Positions 22,870 to 33,024 of a stretch of DNA of 64,000 nucleotides are shown here, one piece after another. This stretch comes from Ambrosia x helenae (Eukaryota > Streptophyta > Magnoliopsida > Asterales > Asteraceae). Each line of letters begins with the position of its first letter. The stretch's first letter is position 1. The notes under the pieces were generated by a model. It saw only the letters and a list, made by a program, of their open reading frames with translations, was not told the origin of the DNA and did not search any database. The position numbers were made by a program, and so were the translations under genes. The stretch lies in NCBI GenBank assembly GCA_030844895.1, contig CM061230.1, forward strand, positions 2,148,705 through 2,212,704, written 5' to 3'.

Positions 22870-23755
22870 GACTAATTTATTCTAAATTGGTACCACCTCA
22901 GCCAACTCAGTGTGTCACTACTCTCTCCCTCCTCCTGACCAGTGTGTTGGGTGTTATAGAAGTATTCGATTTCAAGAAAGTCACAATCAGTTGTGGTGTA
23001 TATGTGACGCTTCTTTGAATTGTAACACCGGTACCCTTTCTGGTCAACCCCATACCCCACAAATACATATTTCTCTGCACAAGGATCAAGTTTGGTACGT
23101 TCAGTCTTAGGTACATGGACAAAGAAATAACATCCAAAAACACGAGGTCTAGGGTAAGTGTAGGTGGTATTTTAGTAAATTCGGATAGAGTTTGTAACGG
23201 GGTTTTAAATTTGAGAATCATGGCCTAAAGCCGATTGATGAGATATGTGGCTTTGGCAAGAGCTTCAAGCCAAGAGATTTAGGGACTTGGGACTCAATAA
23301 CAAGGGCCCGGTTATTTCTAGGAGAATATGATTTTTTTTTCATTCGGCAACGCCGTTTTGTGTCGGGGTATGTCGACAAGAGGTTTGATGAATCATCCCC
23401 TTTGTTTGAAAAAAACTTTTCATGGAGTTGTTAACAAACTCTCCTCCGTTATCTGACCGAAAGATTTTGATATTTCATTGAAACTGAGTTTTGATCACGG
23501 TACGAAACATAACAAACTTGTCAACAACTTCTGATGTGTGTTTCAAAAAATAAATCCATGACATGCGGGAACAATCATCAAAAAATAAAAGGAAATATCA
23601 AAAATTTTGCCCCCTAGTGACTTCTGCAGGACCCCACACATAAGAATGAATTAATTTAAAAGGATGATCAACTCTAGTATTATTTGGTTTGAAGGTGTGT
23701 CTATGGCTTTTAGCCAAAACACAAGTCTCACAATTCAACAATTCATTTGAACGAA
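22870..23755 (-). pseudogene. copia integrase remnant
   Basis: Downstream of the insertion point at 23761 the minus strand reads LLNCETCVLAKSHRHTFKPN (the zinc-binding GAG-pre-integrase/integrase junction) and HPFKLIHSYVWGPAE (integrase start). Further on, KGYRCYNSKKRHIYTTTDCD marks the conserved region after the integrase core. Stops and frameshifts occur between these. Confidence 0.8.
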
Positions 23756-24051
23756 AAAGTTGTGACATCCGTCACTTTTTCATTATATATATATATACAT
23801 ATATATAATAATAATAATAATAAAATAAAAATTCAGATTTTAATATACATACATTTTTTTTATTATTTACTTACCATCCTAAACCTTCCTACAAGCCCAA
23901 ACTCTTTAAACTACTTATCAAGCCCACCTTTCTTTTTCCTTTTGTAATTTCTGGAAGCCCAGCCTTTGAATGGCCCAAGCCATCAGGCCCATACCAGCAG
24001 CCCAACAGCCTGGGCCCATCTGCTGCTTAAAAAAAAATAAATAATAAAACC

Positions 24052-24136
24052 TGCTCCTGCCGGGATTCGAACCCGAGCAGAAGCCGGCTCAAACATAACC
24101 TCACACACGCAACCCACCACCTGAGCCATGACCACC
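24052..24136 (-). other. tRNA-like module in left LTR
   Basis: The minus strand reads a box-A-like TGGCTCAGGTGG, about 50 bases, then a perfect box B GGTTCGAATCC inside CTCGGGTTCGAATCCCGG. It resembles a SINE head or tRNA remnant captured by the LTR. It is repeated in the right LTR at 29752-29836. Confidence 0.6.
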
Positions 24137-24782
24137 TTTTGATTTAAACCCAACCCTATATCTATTTAACCCTTTTCTTCGCTGCTTTCCTTTTTCCTTC
24201 TTCCTTTACAGCGTGCAGCAGCAACAGCATTGTTTATTTTTTTTTATTTTTTTCTCTATTGACCTAATTAATTTGCTCTTTTAACGTGTAATAATCAAGG
24301 GTTTTGACTAGGAAACGTGTTTACCGGCCTATAGTAACTCACTAACGCGTGGATTATAGATTGATTGATAATCAATTTACCTTTTTCGCGTTTTGACATT
24401 AAACATTGGTCAAACCTACCAATTTAACGATCTAGACAATTGCAGTATAAATTGGACGTTCACACGTCTTCACAACTCGCTCATGATCTCTTCTCCACCT
24501 TCAATCTCTTTCTTTTCACTCTGTGTATAATTTTACGAGCATTAGTTGACTTTTTGGCTTGACCGATCATTCTTAATCAAATCAACACTGTAAGTCCAAT
24601 CTTTTTTGTGGGTTTTGTTTGTCGGCACCCACACAACAAAAACCCTAAGGTTAATCGGGTTAATGTTGTGTGGATTGTCTGATTGTAAAATCTAGGGTTT
24701 GTTCTTATTAATTTGGGGAAGAACACGATTTTTTTAACATGATATATATATTAAACGGGCTGGAACAAAACACAACCATGGT

Positions 24783-24844
24783 CTGGACCAAGTGGTTGTG
24801 ACTGGAGCCTTGTGAACTGGACCACAGGGGTTCGAATCCCACCC
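24783..24844 (+). other. second tRNA-like module in left LTR
   Basis: TGGACCAAGTGG (box-A-like), then GGGGTTCGAATCCCACC (perfect box B), followed by a T-run at about 24853-24864, on the plus strand. It lies opposite in orientation to the first module. The right-LTR copy is at 30483-30544. It is not a foldable normal tRNA by eye. Confidence 0.6.
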
Positions 24845-26403
24845 CATACATTCTTTTTTTTTTTGGGTTTTCAAGTATAAGCTTAATTTATATATTTATT
24901 CATTTTAATTATTTAAAATACTTATAAGCCTTCAAAAATTCCCAAAATTTTACATAATGATGTTCATGTCCTGAATATTATTATTCAGATTTTTATATCC
25001 GAAATTTATTTATTTAATATATATAATAAATAAATCAAGTTTATTCTATTTTATTTATAAAAATCTATAAAAATATCAAAACGATCTTATTAATTTCCAC
25101 AAAAATTATCCTAAGTTTTTATAACATTAAGCTTTTCAAAAATGATTTTTATTTCAGAAAAATCATTTATTTAATATTTTTAAGCAATTTTTGTTAGATT
25201 TAATCATAATTAAATCATAATAAATCCAATTTTTGGTATTTTTGCACCAAAATTTTATACAATTTATTTTTAAACATTTAGAACAGAAATATGAATTTTA
25301 AACTAAAAATTTTTTAATTTTAATATTTTTAAATATTAAAGTTAGATTTTGACAATTTGTAATAAATAGATTTAATAATCTATTTTAAAGAAAATAATTT
25401 TATAAAAATTATTTTTATACTTTAAACACATTCTTGTGACCATCCTAGATTTAACATTTATAAAAAGATTTTTAGTTATTTATTTACTAAATTTCTCTCA
25501 ATTGGCGAATATTTTTAATAATAATCAAACAAACATTTATCCCCAAATTCGAAGCCCTAGAAATACATATCCTAGAGTTATTCCCCTTACACATTATCGA
25601 ATACTTTAGGTTTATCATTTGGGAGTAATCTCAATTCATATTTCGTTGTCCAAGTCCAATTTCAAGTTATTACGTGAACTGTGAGTATTCCTATCCCCTT
25701 TTTACTTTTATACATTTTTGGGGTGATTCATGTACACTATTACAAGTTCAAATTCAAATTTACATTTTTACAAATACAATTCTAGTACTATGTGCATTGC
25801 TTACAACGTGCTTTATGCTTAGACAATACATGTGGATTATATTTGTACTTAGTGAAATCATTAACATGGTACAAGCCGACCTTAACATTGGATAGCGCTA
25901 TTTGGATTGACAACCCGCCTAGATTGATTCTCCCCCTTTTTCATCGGAGAATCCGTGGCCAGTGTTAAGTTATCATCCATTGATTGGTTGAGTACACTAC
26001 AGTTCATACAGTACATCATACAGTCACAGAGTTGATTTCGCTCATTTGTTTGATACATGGTTTACATATTTGCACTGTAGCTTGCACTTGAATTGTATAA
26101 CTTTTAACCTACTATATATATCAAATCTAGGAATGCTCACCAACATTTCATATGTTGACCAAACCTATTTTTGTACATGTTTCAGGTGCAGTTTGATCTA
26201 GTGCTTTAGCAAGAGACATTTAGTGTTTTATTTCAATTCAGTTATTTCAATATTTACATTTCATCTAGACAATGTAATTTCCATTTCCATGTAAGACAAT
26301 TTTGGATTATTCAATAATATTTACATTTTAGTACCATGAGCTTTTGAACAATCGTCACTACGTGGCACCTCGATGATTCCGCCATCGGTTGGGGTGTTAC
26401 AGA

Positions 26404-26422
26404 TTGGTATCAGAGCCATGGT
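26404..26422 (+). promoter_or_regulatory. primer-binding site (initiator tRNA-Met type)
   Basis: TTGGTATCAGAGCCATGG starts two to three bases after the LTR end. It matches the plant initiator tRNA-Met 3' end complement TGGTATCAGAGC. Confidence 0.95.
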
Positions 26423-27118
26423 TATAGGGAACTAGGTTACTAGATAAAATAGGCCTAGACTATAACCGAATTTCAACTTTCATGCATTATATTTCCTAAA
26501 TTACCTTACCCTCATTTCCCTCTACTTTCCTTCTTCTATCTTTCCCTTCTTCTCTCTCTCTCCATACTTCTTATCTTTCGTCATGGTGCATAGAGATGGT
26601 GTCCTACAAGAAGTGGAAAGTCTACATCATTATGGAACAGGGACAGTACCTTTCATGAAGACACTCTTAGGCATAATACCTACTCTTATTTTACTCCTTC
26701 GAAGTTGTTGAACTTTAATGAGTGTGATAAGGACATGTGCAATCTGGAAGGGTGGACGCCTGTACACTGGGTTTTCTGGCATAGGCAAGCATAGCGCATA
26801 AATCCATTTACGGACCTGTTATGCTTACCTGGGGATTCCTGGAGTGAGTGTCCACTTATAGGCTAAAGCATGTCTTCTTTGATCACCATTGGGTTCAAAC
26901 TCCTTTGAAAAGTCAACGTTCTTGTTGGGCTTTACAGCTAGACAAGGGCACTCCAAGCATTTATGCAAGTTTTACAATAATACTCTCTCCTTTCATATAC
27001 AATAACCTATATATCATGATTTTCGTACATTGCTTACAAGTTCACACTTTCATAATCATTTGTATAGTTATACACTCACATTTCCTAATCTCATGATTAT
27101 TCATTGACTACCTCATAG
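26423..27118 (+). other. leader between primer site and gag
   Basis: A pyrimidine-rich stretch (26500-26580) followed by non-coding leader. A putative packaging region is expected here, but I see no defined motif. Confidence 0.5.
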
Positions 27119-28336
27119 ATGTCTGCTCGCCGCATGCTCCGTGATGCCAGCCAACGCCCTGTTCGTGCTTCAGGACGACGTTCTGATCGTCGCCTCGCAT
27201 CTTTAGTCGCCGAGCAAATTGCTGCAGTGATCCCAAACCTTGTAAGTGAGATAACCCAGAATAGTAACAGTGCCAACACAGGGAGTACGACTCAATTTCG
27301 GTGCACTTTCAAACACTTTAACTCCTGCAACCCCACAAAATTCACTGGTGAGGAGGGTGCTACTGGCCTCCTCCAATGGTTTGAAAGCATGGAGAGTACT
27401 TTTGTGAACAGTGAATGTCCTGATGAACTCCGCGTTCGCTATGCTACCAGTGTCCTTCAAAAGGGAGCGTTAACCTGGTGGAATGGCGAAAAACGCAATC
27501 GAGGAGCTGATGTTGCCTTATCATTATCTTGGGCAGATGTTAAGGAACTCATGATCGCCAAATTCTGCCCTAGGAGCGAAATCAGGAAACTGGAGGAAGA
27601 GTTCCATGGACTGAAACAAGACAGTGGTGAGAATCTTGCGTATAATAACCGATATCATGAACTCAGCATATTGGTCCCACACATGGTCACCCCGGTCTCT
27701 CGAGCAATCGAAAAATATATCGAGGGATTACCTGACCTGATTCAAGACGTTGTCACTGGAGGCAAAGCCACTACGGTAGAAGAAGCCATCCAACTTGCAG
27801 CCACATTAACAGACAAACACGTAAAGAAAGGAAACTTGGTTAGGAAGGGCACCAAGACACCTACTGAGAAAACCACCAATGTTGTCGAACAACCTAAGAT
27901 TGTTTTAGCAAAGGTCTCCACTACTGCTTCGAACTCTAAGAAACGAATGGGCGATAATCAGAACCATGCTGTTGTTGATCCGGTGGCTCAGCCTCCTATC
28001 AAGAAAGCCTACACGGGAATCCATCCTCAATGCAACACCTGCAAATATCATCACCCTGCAAATCTTCCATGCCGTCAATGCACTAGATGTGGGAGGTTTG
28101 GACACCTTATTACCACTTGTCGAGTAATGGTTGGAACACAGAGTAATCATCAAACAGCTGCCCAGGGACCATTACAGATTACTAACGGTCGGGCATGTTA
28201 TCATTGTAGAGACCCTAATCACATGCTACCCCAATGTCCCAAATTGAACAATGTAAACCTGGTGGCACATGGACGAGCTTTCAATATCAATACCAACGAA
28301 ACAACTGATCAGGATGACGATAATCCCACTGGTTAA
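27119..28336 (+). CDS. gag: Gag polyprotein of gag-only retroelement
   Basis: A 405-residue protein. Residues about 60-215 show the plant gypsy retrotrans_gag fold signature: PTKFTGEEGATGLLQWFESM, VLQKGALTWWNGE, then FCPRSEIRKLEEEF and a C-terminal EKYIEGLPDLI. Two CCHC zinc knuckles follow (CTRCGRFGHLITTC at about 320 and CYHCRDPNHMLPQC at about 368, spacing C-2-C-4-H-4-C) for RNA binding. Gag forms the cytoplasmic virus-like particle that packages element RNA. The frame is uninterrupted and ends cleanly 14 residues after an acidic DDD tail, with no readthrough into protease. The start was chosen as the first ATG in frame, in an Arg-rich N-terminus. It is intact enough to be functional; expression is unknown. 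Confidence 0.9.
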   Translation: MSARRMLRDASQRPVRASGRRSDRRLASLVAEQIAAVIPNLVSEITQNSNSANTGSTTQFRCTFKHFNSCNPTKFTGEEGATGLLQWFESMESTFVNSECPDELRVRYATSVLQKGALTWWNGEKRNRGADVALSLSWADVKELMIAKFCPRSEIRKLEEEFHGLKQDSGENLAYNNRYHELSILVPHMVTPVSRAIEKYIEGLPDLIQDVVTGGKATTVEEAIQLAATLTDKHVKKGNLVRKGTKTPTEKTTNVVEQPKIVLAKVSTTASNSKKRMGDNQNHAVVDPVAQPPIKKAYTGIHPQCNTCKYHHPANLPCRQCTRCGRFGHLITTCRVMVGTQSNHQTAAQGPLQITNGRACYHCRDPNHMLPQCPKLNNVNLVAHGRAFNINTNETTDQDDDNPTG

Positions 28337-29430
28337 GCCATGGACGAAATCTTCCCAAGACTCGAGAATCCAATACTTGTGTTTTCATTTTCATAATTCT
28401 ATTTTCATTTTGTATCCAATATTGTCGCACTCATTAGCATACAACATCTAGAAATTTCCTTGCGTATTATTGTGTATTAACACAGATTGGAAATTTATTA
28501 TATTTATCATACAAGACTCTACCTTGCATTTATTTGAAACGTTTGGACTTGATACTTGATCTTACAGATGCTTTTCTAAGAAAACATCATTGGTTATTAC
28601 ATGAAACTAGATTTTTCTCTTAATTTGACTACGCATTGAACACCTAATTATTCATGATACTCGTAAACATTTAATTATTCATGATAACACTTACACTTAA
28701 TGGTTGTAGTACTTACAAACTTGCTTGCATAAACATGTTATCAAATTGCAATCTATGTGAATAATAATTGCTGCACCTAATAGAGGTCATCATGCCTTTT
28801 TTTTCAACAGTCGGGAGAGGCCCTACAACCTGCTCCACGACTGGTAGAGGCTATTGAACACACTCAACGATTGGTAGAGGTCGCTATGCCTTTTTAAACA
28901 GTCGGGAGAGGCCCTACAACCTACTCCACGGCTGGTAGAGGCTATCGAACCTGCTCAACAATCGGTGGGGTCATAGAAGGACGCAAAACTTTAATGTAAG
29001 GTAAATTGATGATTCCGGTCCGGAACGTAATCATGAATTTACAGGTACATTAGGGTAGTGTGAAATTCTATTAGAGTTTTTGGAAAGGCATCCAATACGT
29101 TTTCAAGGTATCAAAGGTGTGGTGGGTTAGCTGCGGTACACCCTGTATACAAACACTAATGATGCATTGAAAATGAGATTGGAAGTCGGACCAGGAACAA
29201 ACTCTGGTTATTTGGTAGTCTATTTAGTCTTTCTGTAGATAATCAACACGTGCATATATCTTAGGATTCCTAAAACTTGAAATTTATTGATTTACTAGAT
29301 TCTTATTCTCTTTACTGTTCGAAGCGAACCTAATCCAATCAAACCTCATATCCAAATCATTCGAACTTTACAAACCACAGTTATATTAATTTTTACCCAA
29401 GCATCCATAACCCTATGTTTCTAATAACTT
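28337..29430 (+). other. non-coding 3' internal region of gag-only element
   Basis: About 1.1 kb where gypsy elements would carry pol. No protease, reverse transcriptase or integrase motif is visible in any frame. It includes the tandem repeat at 28781-28966. Confidence 0.8.
28781..28966. repeat. 94-bp tandem repeat, two copies
   Basis: Copies at 28781-28874 and 28875-28966 share AACAGTCGGGAGAGGCCCTA, then a CTGGTAGAGGCTAT phrase. Each unit contains shorter GGTAGAGGC repeats. Confidence 0.85.
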
Positions 29431-29460
29431 CGGGACGAAGTTTCTAAAAGTAGGGGATGC
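29431..29460 (+). promoter_or_regulatory. polypurine tract
   Basis: GGGACGAAGTTTCTAAAAG then TAGGGGATGC ends directly at the right LTR. The purine-rich GTAGGGGA is the likely plus-strand primer. Confidence 0.75.
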
Positions 29461-32098
29461 TGTGACATCCGTCACTTTTTCATTATATATATATATACAT
29501 ATATATAATAATAATAATAATAATAAAATAAAAATTCAGATTTTAATATACATACATTTTTTTATTATTTACTTACCATCCTAAACCTTCCTACAAGCCC
29601 AAACTCTTTAAACTACTTATCAAGCCCACCTTTCTTTTTCCTTTTGTAATTTCTGGAAGCCCAGCCTTTGAATGGCCCAAGCCATCAGGCCCATACCAGC
29701 AGCCCAACAGCCTGGGCCCATCTGCTGCTTAAAAAAAATAATAATAAAACCTGCTCCTGCCGGGATTCGAACCCGAGCAGAAGCCGGCTCAAACATAACC
29801 TCACACACGCAACCCACCACCTGAGCCATGACCACCTTTTGATTTAAACCCAACCCTATATCTATTTAACCCTTTTCTTCGCTGCTTTCCTTTTTCCTTC
29901 TTCCTTTACAGCGTGCAGCAGCAACAGCATTGTTTATTTTTTTTTATTTTTTTCTCTATTGACCTAATTAATTTGCTCTTTTAACGTGTAATAATCAAGG
30001 GTTTTGACTAGGAAACGTGTTTACCGGCCTATAGTAACTCACTAACGCGTGGATTATAGATTGATTGATAATCAATTTACCTTTTTCGCGTTTTGACATT
30101 AAACATTGGTCAAACCTACCAATTTAACGATCTAGACAATTGCAGTATAAATTGGACGTTCACACGTCTTCACAACTCGCTCATGATCTCTTCTCCGCCT
30201 TCAATCTCTTTCTTTTCACTCTGTGTATAATTTTACGAGCATTAGTTGACTTTTTGGCTTGACCGATCATTCTTAATCAAATCAACACTGTAAGTCCAAT
30301 CTTTTTTGTGGGTTTTGTTTGTCGGCACCCACACAACAAAAACCCTAAGGTTAATCGGGTTAATGTTGTGTGGATTGTCTGATTGTAAAATCTAGGGTTT
30401 GTTCTTATTAATTTGGGGAAGAACACGATTTTTTTAACATGATATATATATTAAACGGGCTGGAACAAAACACAACCATGGTCTGGACCAAGTGGTTGTG
30501 ACTGGAGCCTTGTGAACTGGACCACAGGGGTTCGAATCCCACCCCATACATTCTTTTTTTTTGGGTTTTCAAGTATAAGCTTAAATTATATATTTATTCG
30601 TTTTAATTATTTAAAATACTTATAAGCCTTCAAAAATTCCCAAAATTTTACATAATGATGTTCATGTCCTGAATATTATTATTCAGATTTTTATATCCGA
30701 AATTTATTTATTTAATATATATAATAAATAAATCAAATTTATTCTATTTTATTTATAAAAATCTATAAAAATATCAAAACGATCTTATTAATTTCCACAA
30801 AAATTATCCTAAGTTTTTATAACATTAAGCTTTTCAAAAATGATTTTTATTTCAGAAAAATCATTTATTTAATATTTTTAAGCAATTTTTGTTAGATTTA
30901 ATCATAATTAAATCATAATAAATCCAATTTTTGGTATTTTTGCACCAAAATTTTATACAATTTATTTTTAAACATTTAGAACAGAAATATGAATTTTAAA
31001 CTAAAAATTTTTTAATTTTAATATTTTTAAATATTAAAGTTAGATTTTGACAATTTGTAATAAATAGATTTAATAATCTATTTTAAAGAAAATAATTTTA
31101 TAAAAATTATTTTTATACTTTAAACACATTCTTGTGACCATCCTAGATTTAACATTTATAAAAAGATTTTTAGTTATTTATTTACTAAATTTCTCTCAAT
31201 TGGCGAATATTTTTAATAATAATCAAACAAACATTTATCCCCAAATTCGAAGCCCTAGAAATACATATCCTAGAGTTATTCCCCTTACACATTATCGAAT
31301 ACTTTAGGTTTATCATTTGGGAGTAATCTCAATTCATATTTCGTTGTCCAAGTCCAATTTCAAGTTATTACGTGAACTGTGAGTATTCCTATCCCCTTTT
31401 ACTTTTATACATTTTTGGGGTGATTCATGTACACTATTACAAGTTCAAATTCAAATTTACATTTTTACAAATACAATTCTAGTACTATGTGCATTGCTTA
31501 CAACGTGCTTTATGCTTAGACAATACATGTGGATTACATTTGTACTTAGTGAAATCATTAACATGGTACAAGCCGACCTTAACATTGGATAGCGCTATTT
31601 GGATTGACAACCCGCCTAGATTGATTCTCCCCCTTTTTCATCGGAGAATCCGTGGCCAGTGTTAAGTTATCATCCATTGATTGGTTGAGTACACTACAGT
31701 TCATACAGTACATCATACAGTCACAGGGTTGATTTCGCTCATTTGTTTGATACATGGTTTACATATTTGCACTGTAGCTTGCACTTGAATTGTATAACTT
31801 TTAACCTACTATATATATCAAATCTAGGAATGCTCACCAACATTTCATATGTTGACCAAACCTATTTTTGTACATGTTTCAGGTGCAGTTTGATCTAGTG
31901 CTTTAGCAAGAGACATTTAGTGTTTTATTTCAATTCAGTTATTTCAATATTTACATTTCATCTAGACAATGTAATTTCCATTTCCATGTAAGACAATTTT
32001 GGATTATTCAATAATATTTACATTTTAGTACCATGAGCTTTTGAACAATCGTCACTACGTGGCACCTCGATGATTCCGCCATCGGTTGGGGTGTTACA
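29461..32098 (+). repeat. right LTR of gag-only element
   Basis: 2638 bp, nearly identical to 23761-26401. Differences seen include A/G (TTCTCCACC against TTCTCCGCC), G/A (ATCAAGTTTA against ATCAAATTTA), T/C (GGATTATATT against GGATTACATT) and A/G (CACAGAGTTG against CACAGGGTTG). It carries the same two tRNA-like modules (29752-29836 minus, 30483-30544 plus). Confidence 0.95.
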
Positions 32099-32103
32099 AA
32101 AGT

Positions 32104-33019
32104 TTAGGAAATAAATGATGTAAATAACCAGAAGATTGGTGTCCAAGCCTTCTATGCCCTAACCATGCCTCTCTAGCTGTTGTTCCATGAGTCAACATTG
32201 CAGTACCTTGCTGAGTCACCTCATCTACATAATACAATCCTTGTCGTTCAGTGTCACGTCCAATACTCATCCCCGTCCTAATGTCCTGTAATATATAAAA
32301 GGTAGGATGCATTAGAAGCATCCAATTTAATTCCTTTGTCACGTGACTGATGGACAACAGTTTGTGAGATAAGGATGGTATAAAAAGACAATTTGGCAAT
32401 CTCATCATTGGTGATAGTTTTATTGTACCCCCTCCTTTAACTGGCATAACATCCCCATTTGTAGTTTAGATGTGTGTTTTTTGTGGTTTTGACATAACAC
32501 TAATGTCAGTAGGATCGTAAGTCATGGTGTTTGTGGCACCGTAATAAAAAAACCAACGCTCAGATTTATCGCCTCTTGTTACCAAATTAGCCAAACCAAC
32601 TTTTGTGTCATTTTTAATATGTGTTTTAATATTTGTTACTTGAGGGGTATTTTTGTAAAAAAAATGAAACATGATGCTGAAAAAGGAGTTTAGAATTTAA
32701 CGGGTTTAAGACGTGTCTTCAACCCTTCTACTTGTATTTTCCCAAAAAAAAACCCTGTTGATACTCCTCCAAAACCCCTGGTGAGGTAATCACCGTCGTT
32801 GTTGGTGGCTTTTGGGTTGCCCACGGCAGCCGCTGCTTCTCCCCTTCTTTCTTCCCTTTCTTGTGACCATTTCCCCACCACTCCGGATAACCCACAAGTC
32901 TGAAACATTGCTCTTTTGTGTGTTTATTCATGCCACAATGAGTGCATTTTAGTTTTGATTTATCAATTCGTTGTGAAGGTCTAGTGGATTTGGTACTTCG
33001 TTGTCCTCGTGTGATGTAA
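32104..33019 (-). pseudogene. copia zinc knuckle, protease and GAG-pre-integrase remnant
   Basis: From high to low coordinates the minus strand shows a zinc-knuckle half (NKHTKEQCFRLVGYPEWW), a decayed protease start (FYYGATNTMTYDP, where the family has a DSGAT-type motif) and the GAG-pre-integrase region (NCLFIPSLSHKLLSISHVTK, RQGLYYVDEV, AWLGHRRLGHQS). These lie in separate frames. The gag-only element inserted right after the LGH motif region, splitting the integrase zinc finger. Confidence 0.85.
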
Positions 33020-33024
33020 CCGGC

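Larger units (their letters stand above)
23761..26401 (+). repeat. left LTR of gag-only element
   Basis: 2641 bp from TGTGACATCC to GGGTGTTACA. It contains opposed tRNA-like modules (24052-24136 minus, 24783-24844 plus), a very AT-rich middle (24890-25530) and a (TAA)n stretch near the start. Confidence 0.95.
23761..32098 (+). mobile_element. gag-only Ty3/gypsy-type retrotransposon (TR-GAG class)
   Basis: It has two LTRs of about 2.64 kb (TGTGACATCC...GGTGTTACA), an intact primer site right after the left LTR, a single gag frame (27119-28336), no pol, a polypurine tract just before the right LTR, and a perfect 5-bp duplication AAAGT at 23756-23760 and 32099-32103. By eye I count about six substitutions plus microsatellite-length changes between the LTRs, so it is young. 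It interrupts the copia element. With gag but no protease, reverse transcriptase or integrase it must depend on a partner element. Confidence 0.93.

Noticed and set aside
24052..24844. True tRNA genes in the LTR
   Set aside because: Box B is perfect, but no full cloverleaf or anticodon arm is visible; better explained as tRNA-derived fragments.
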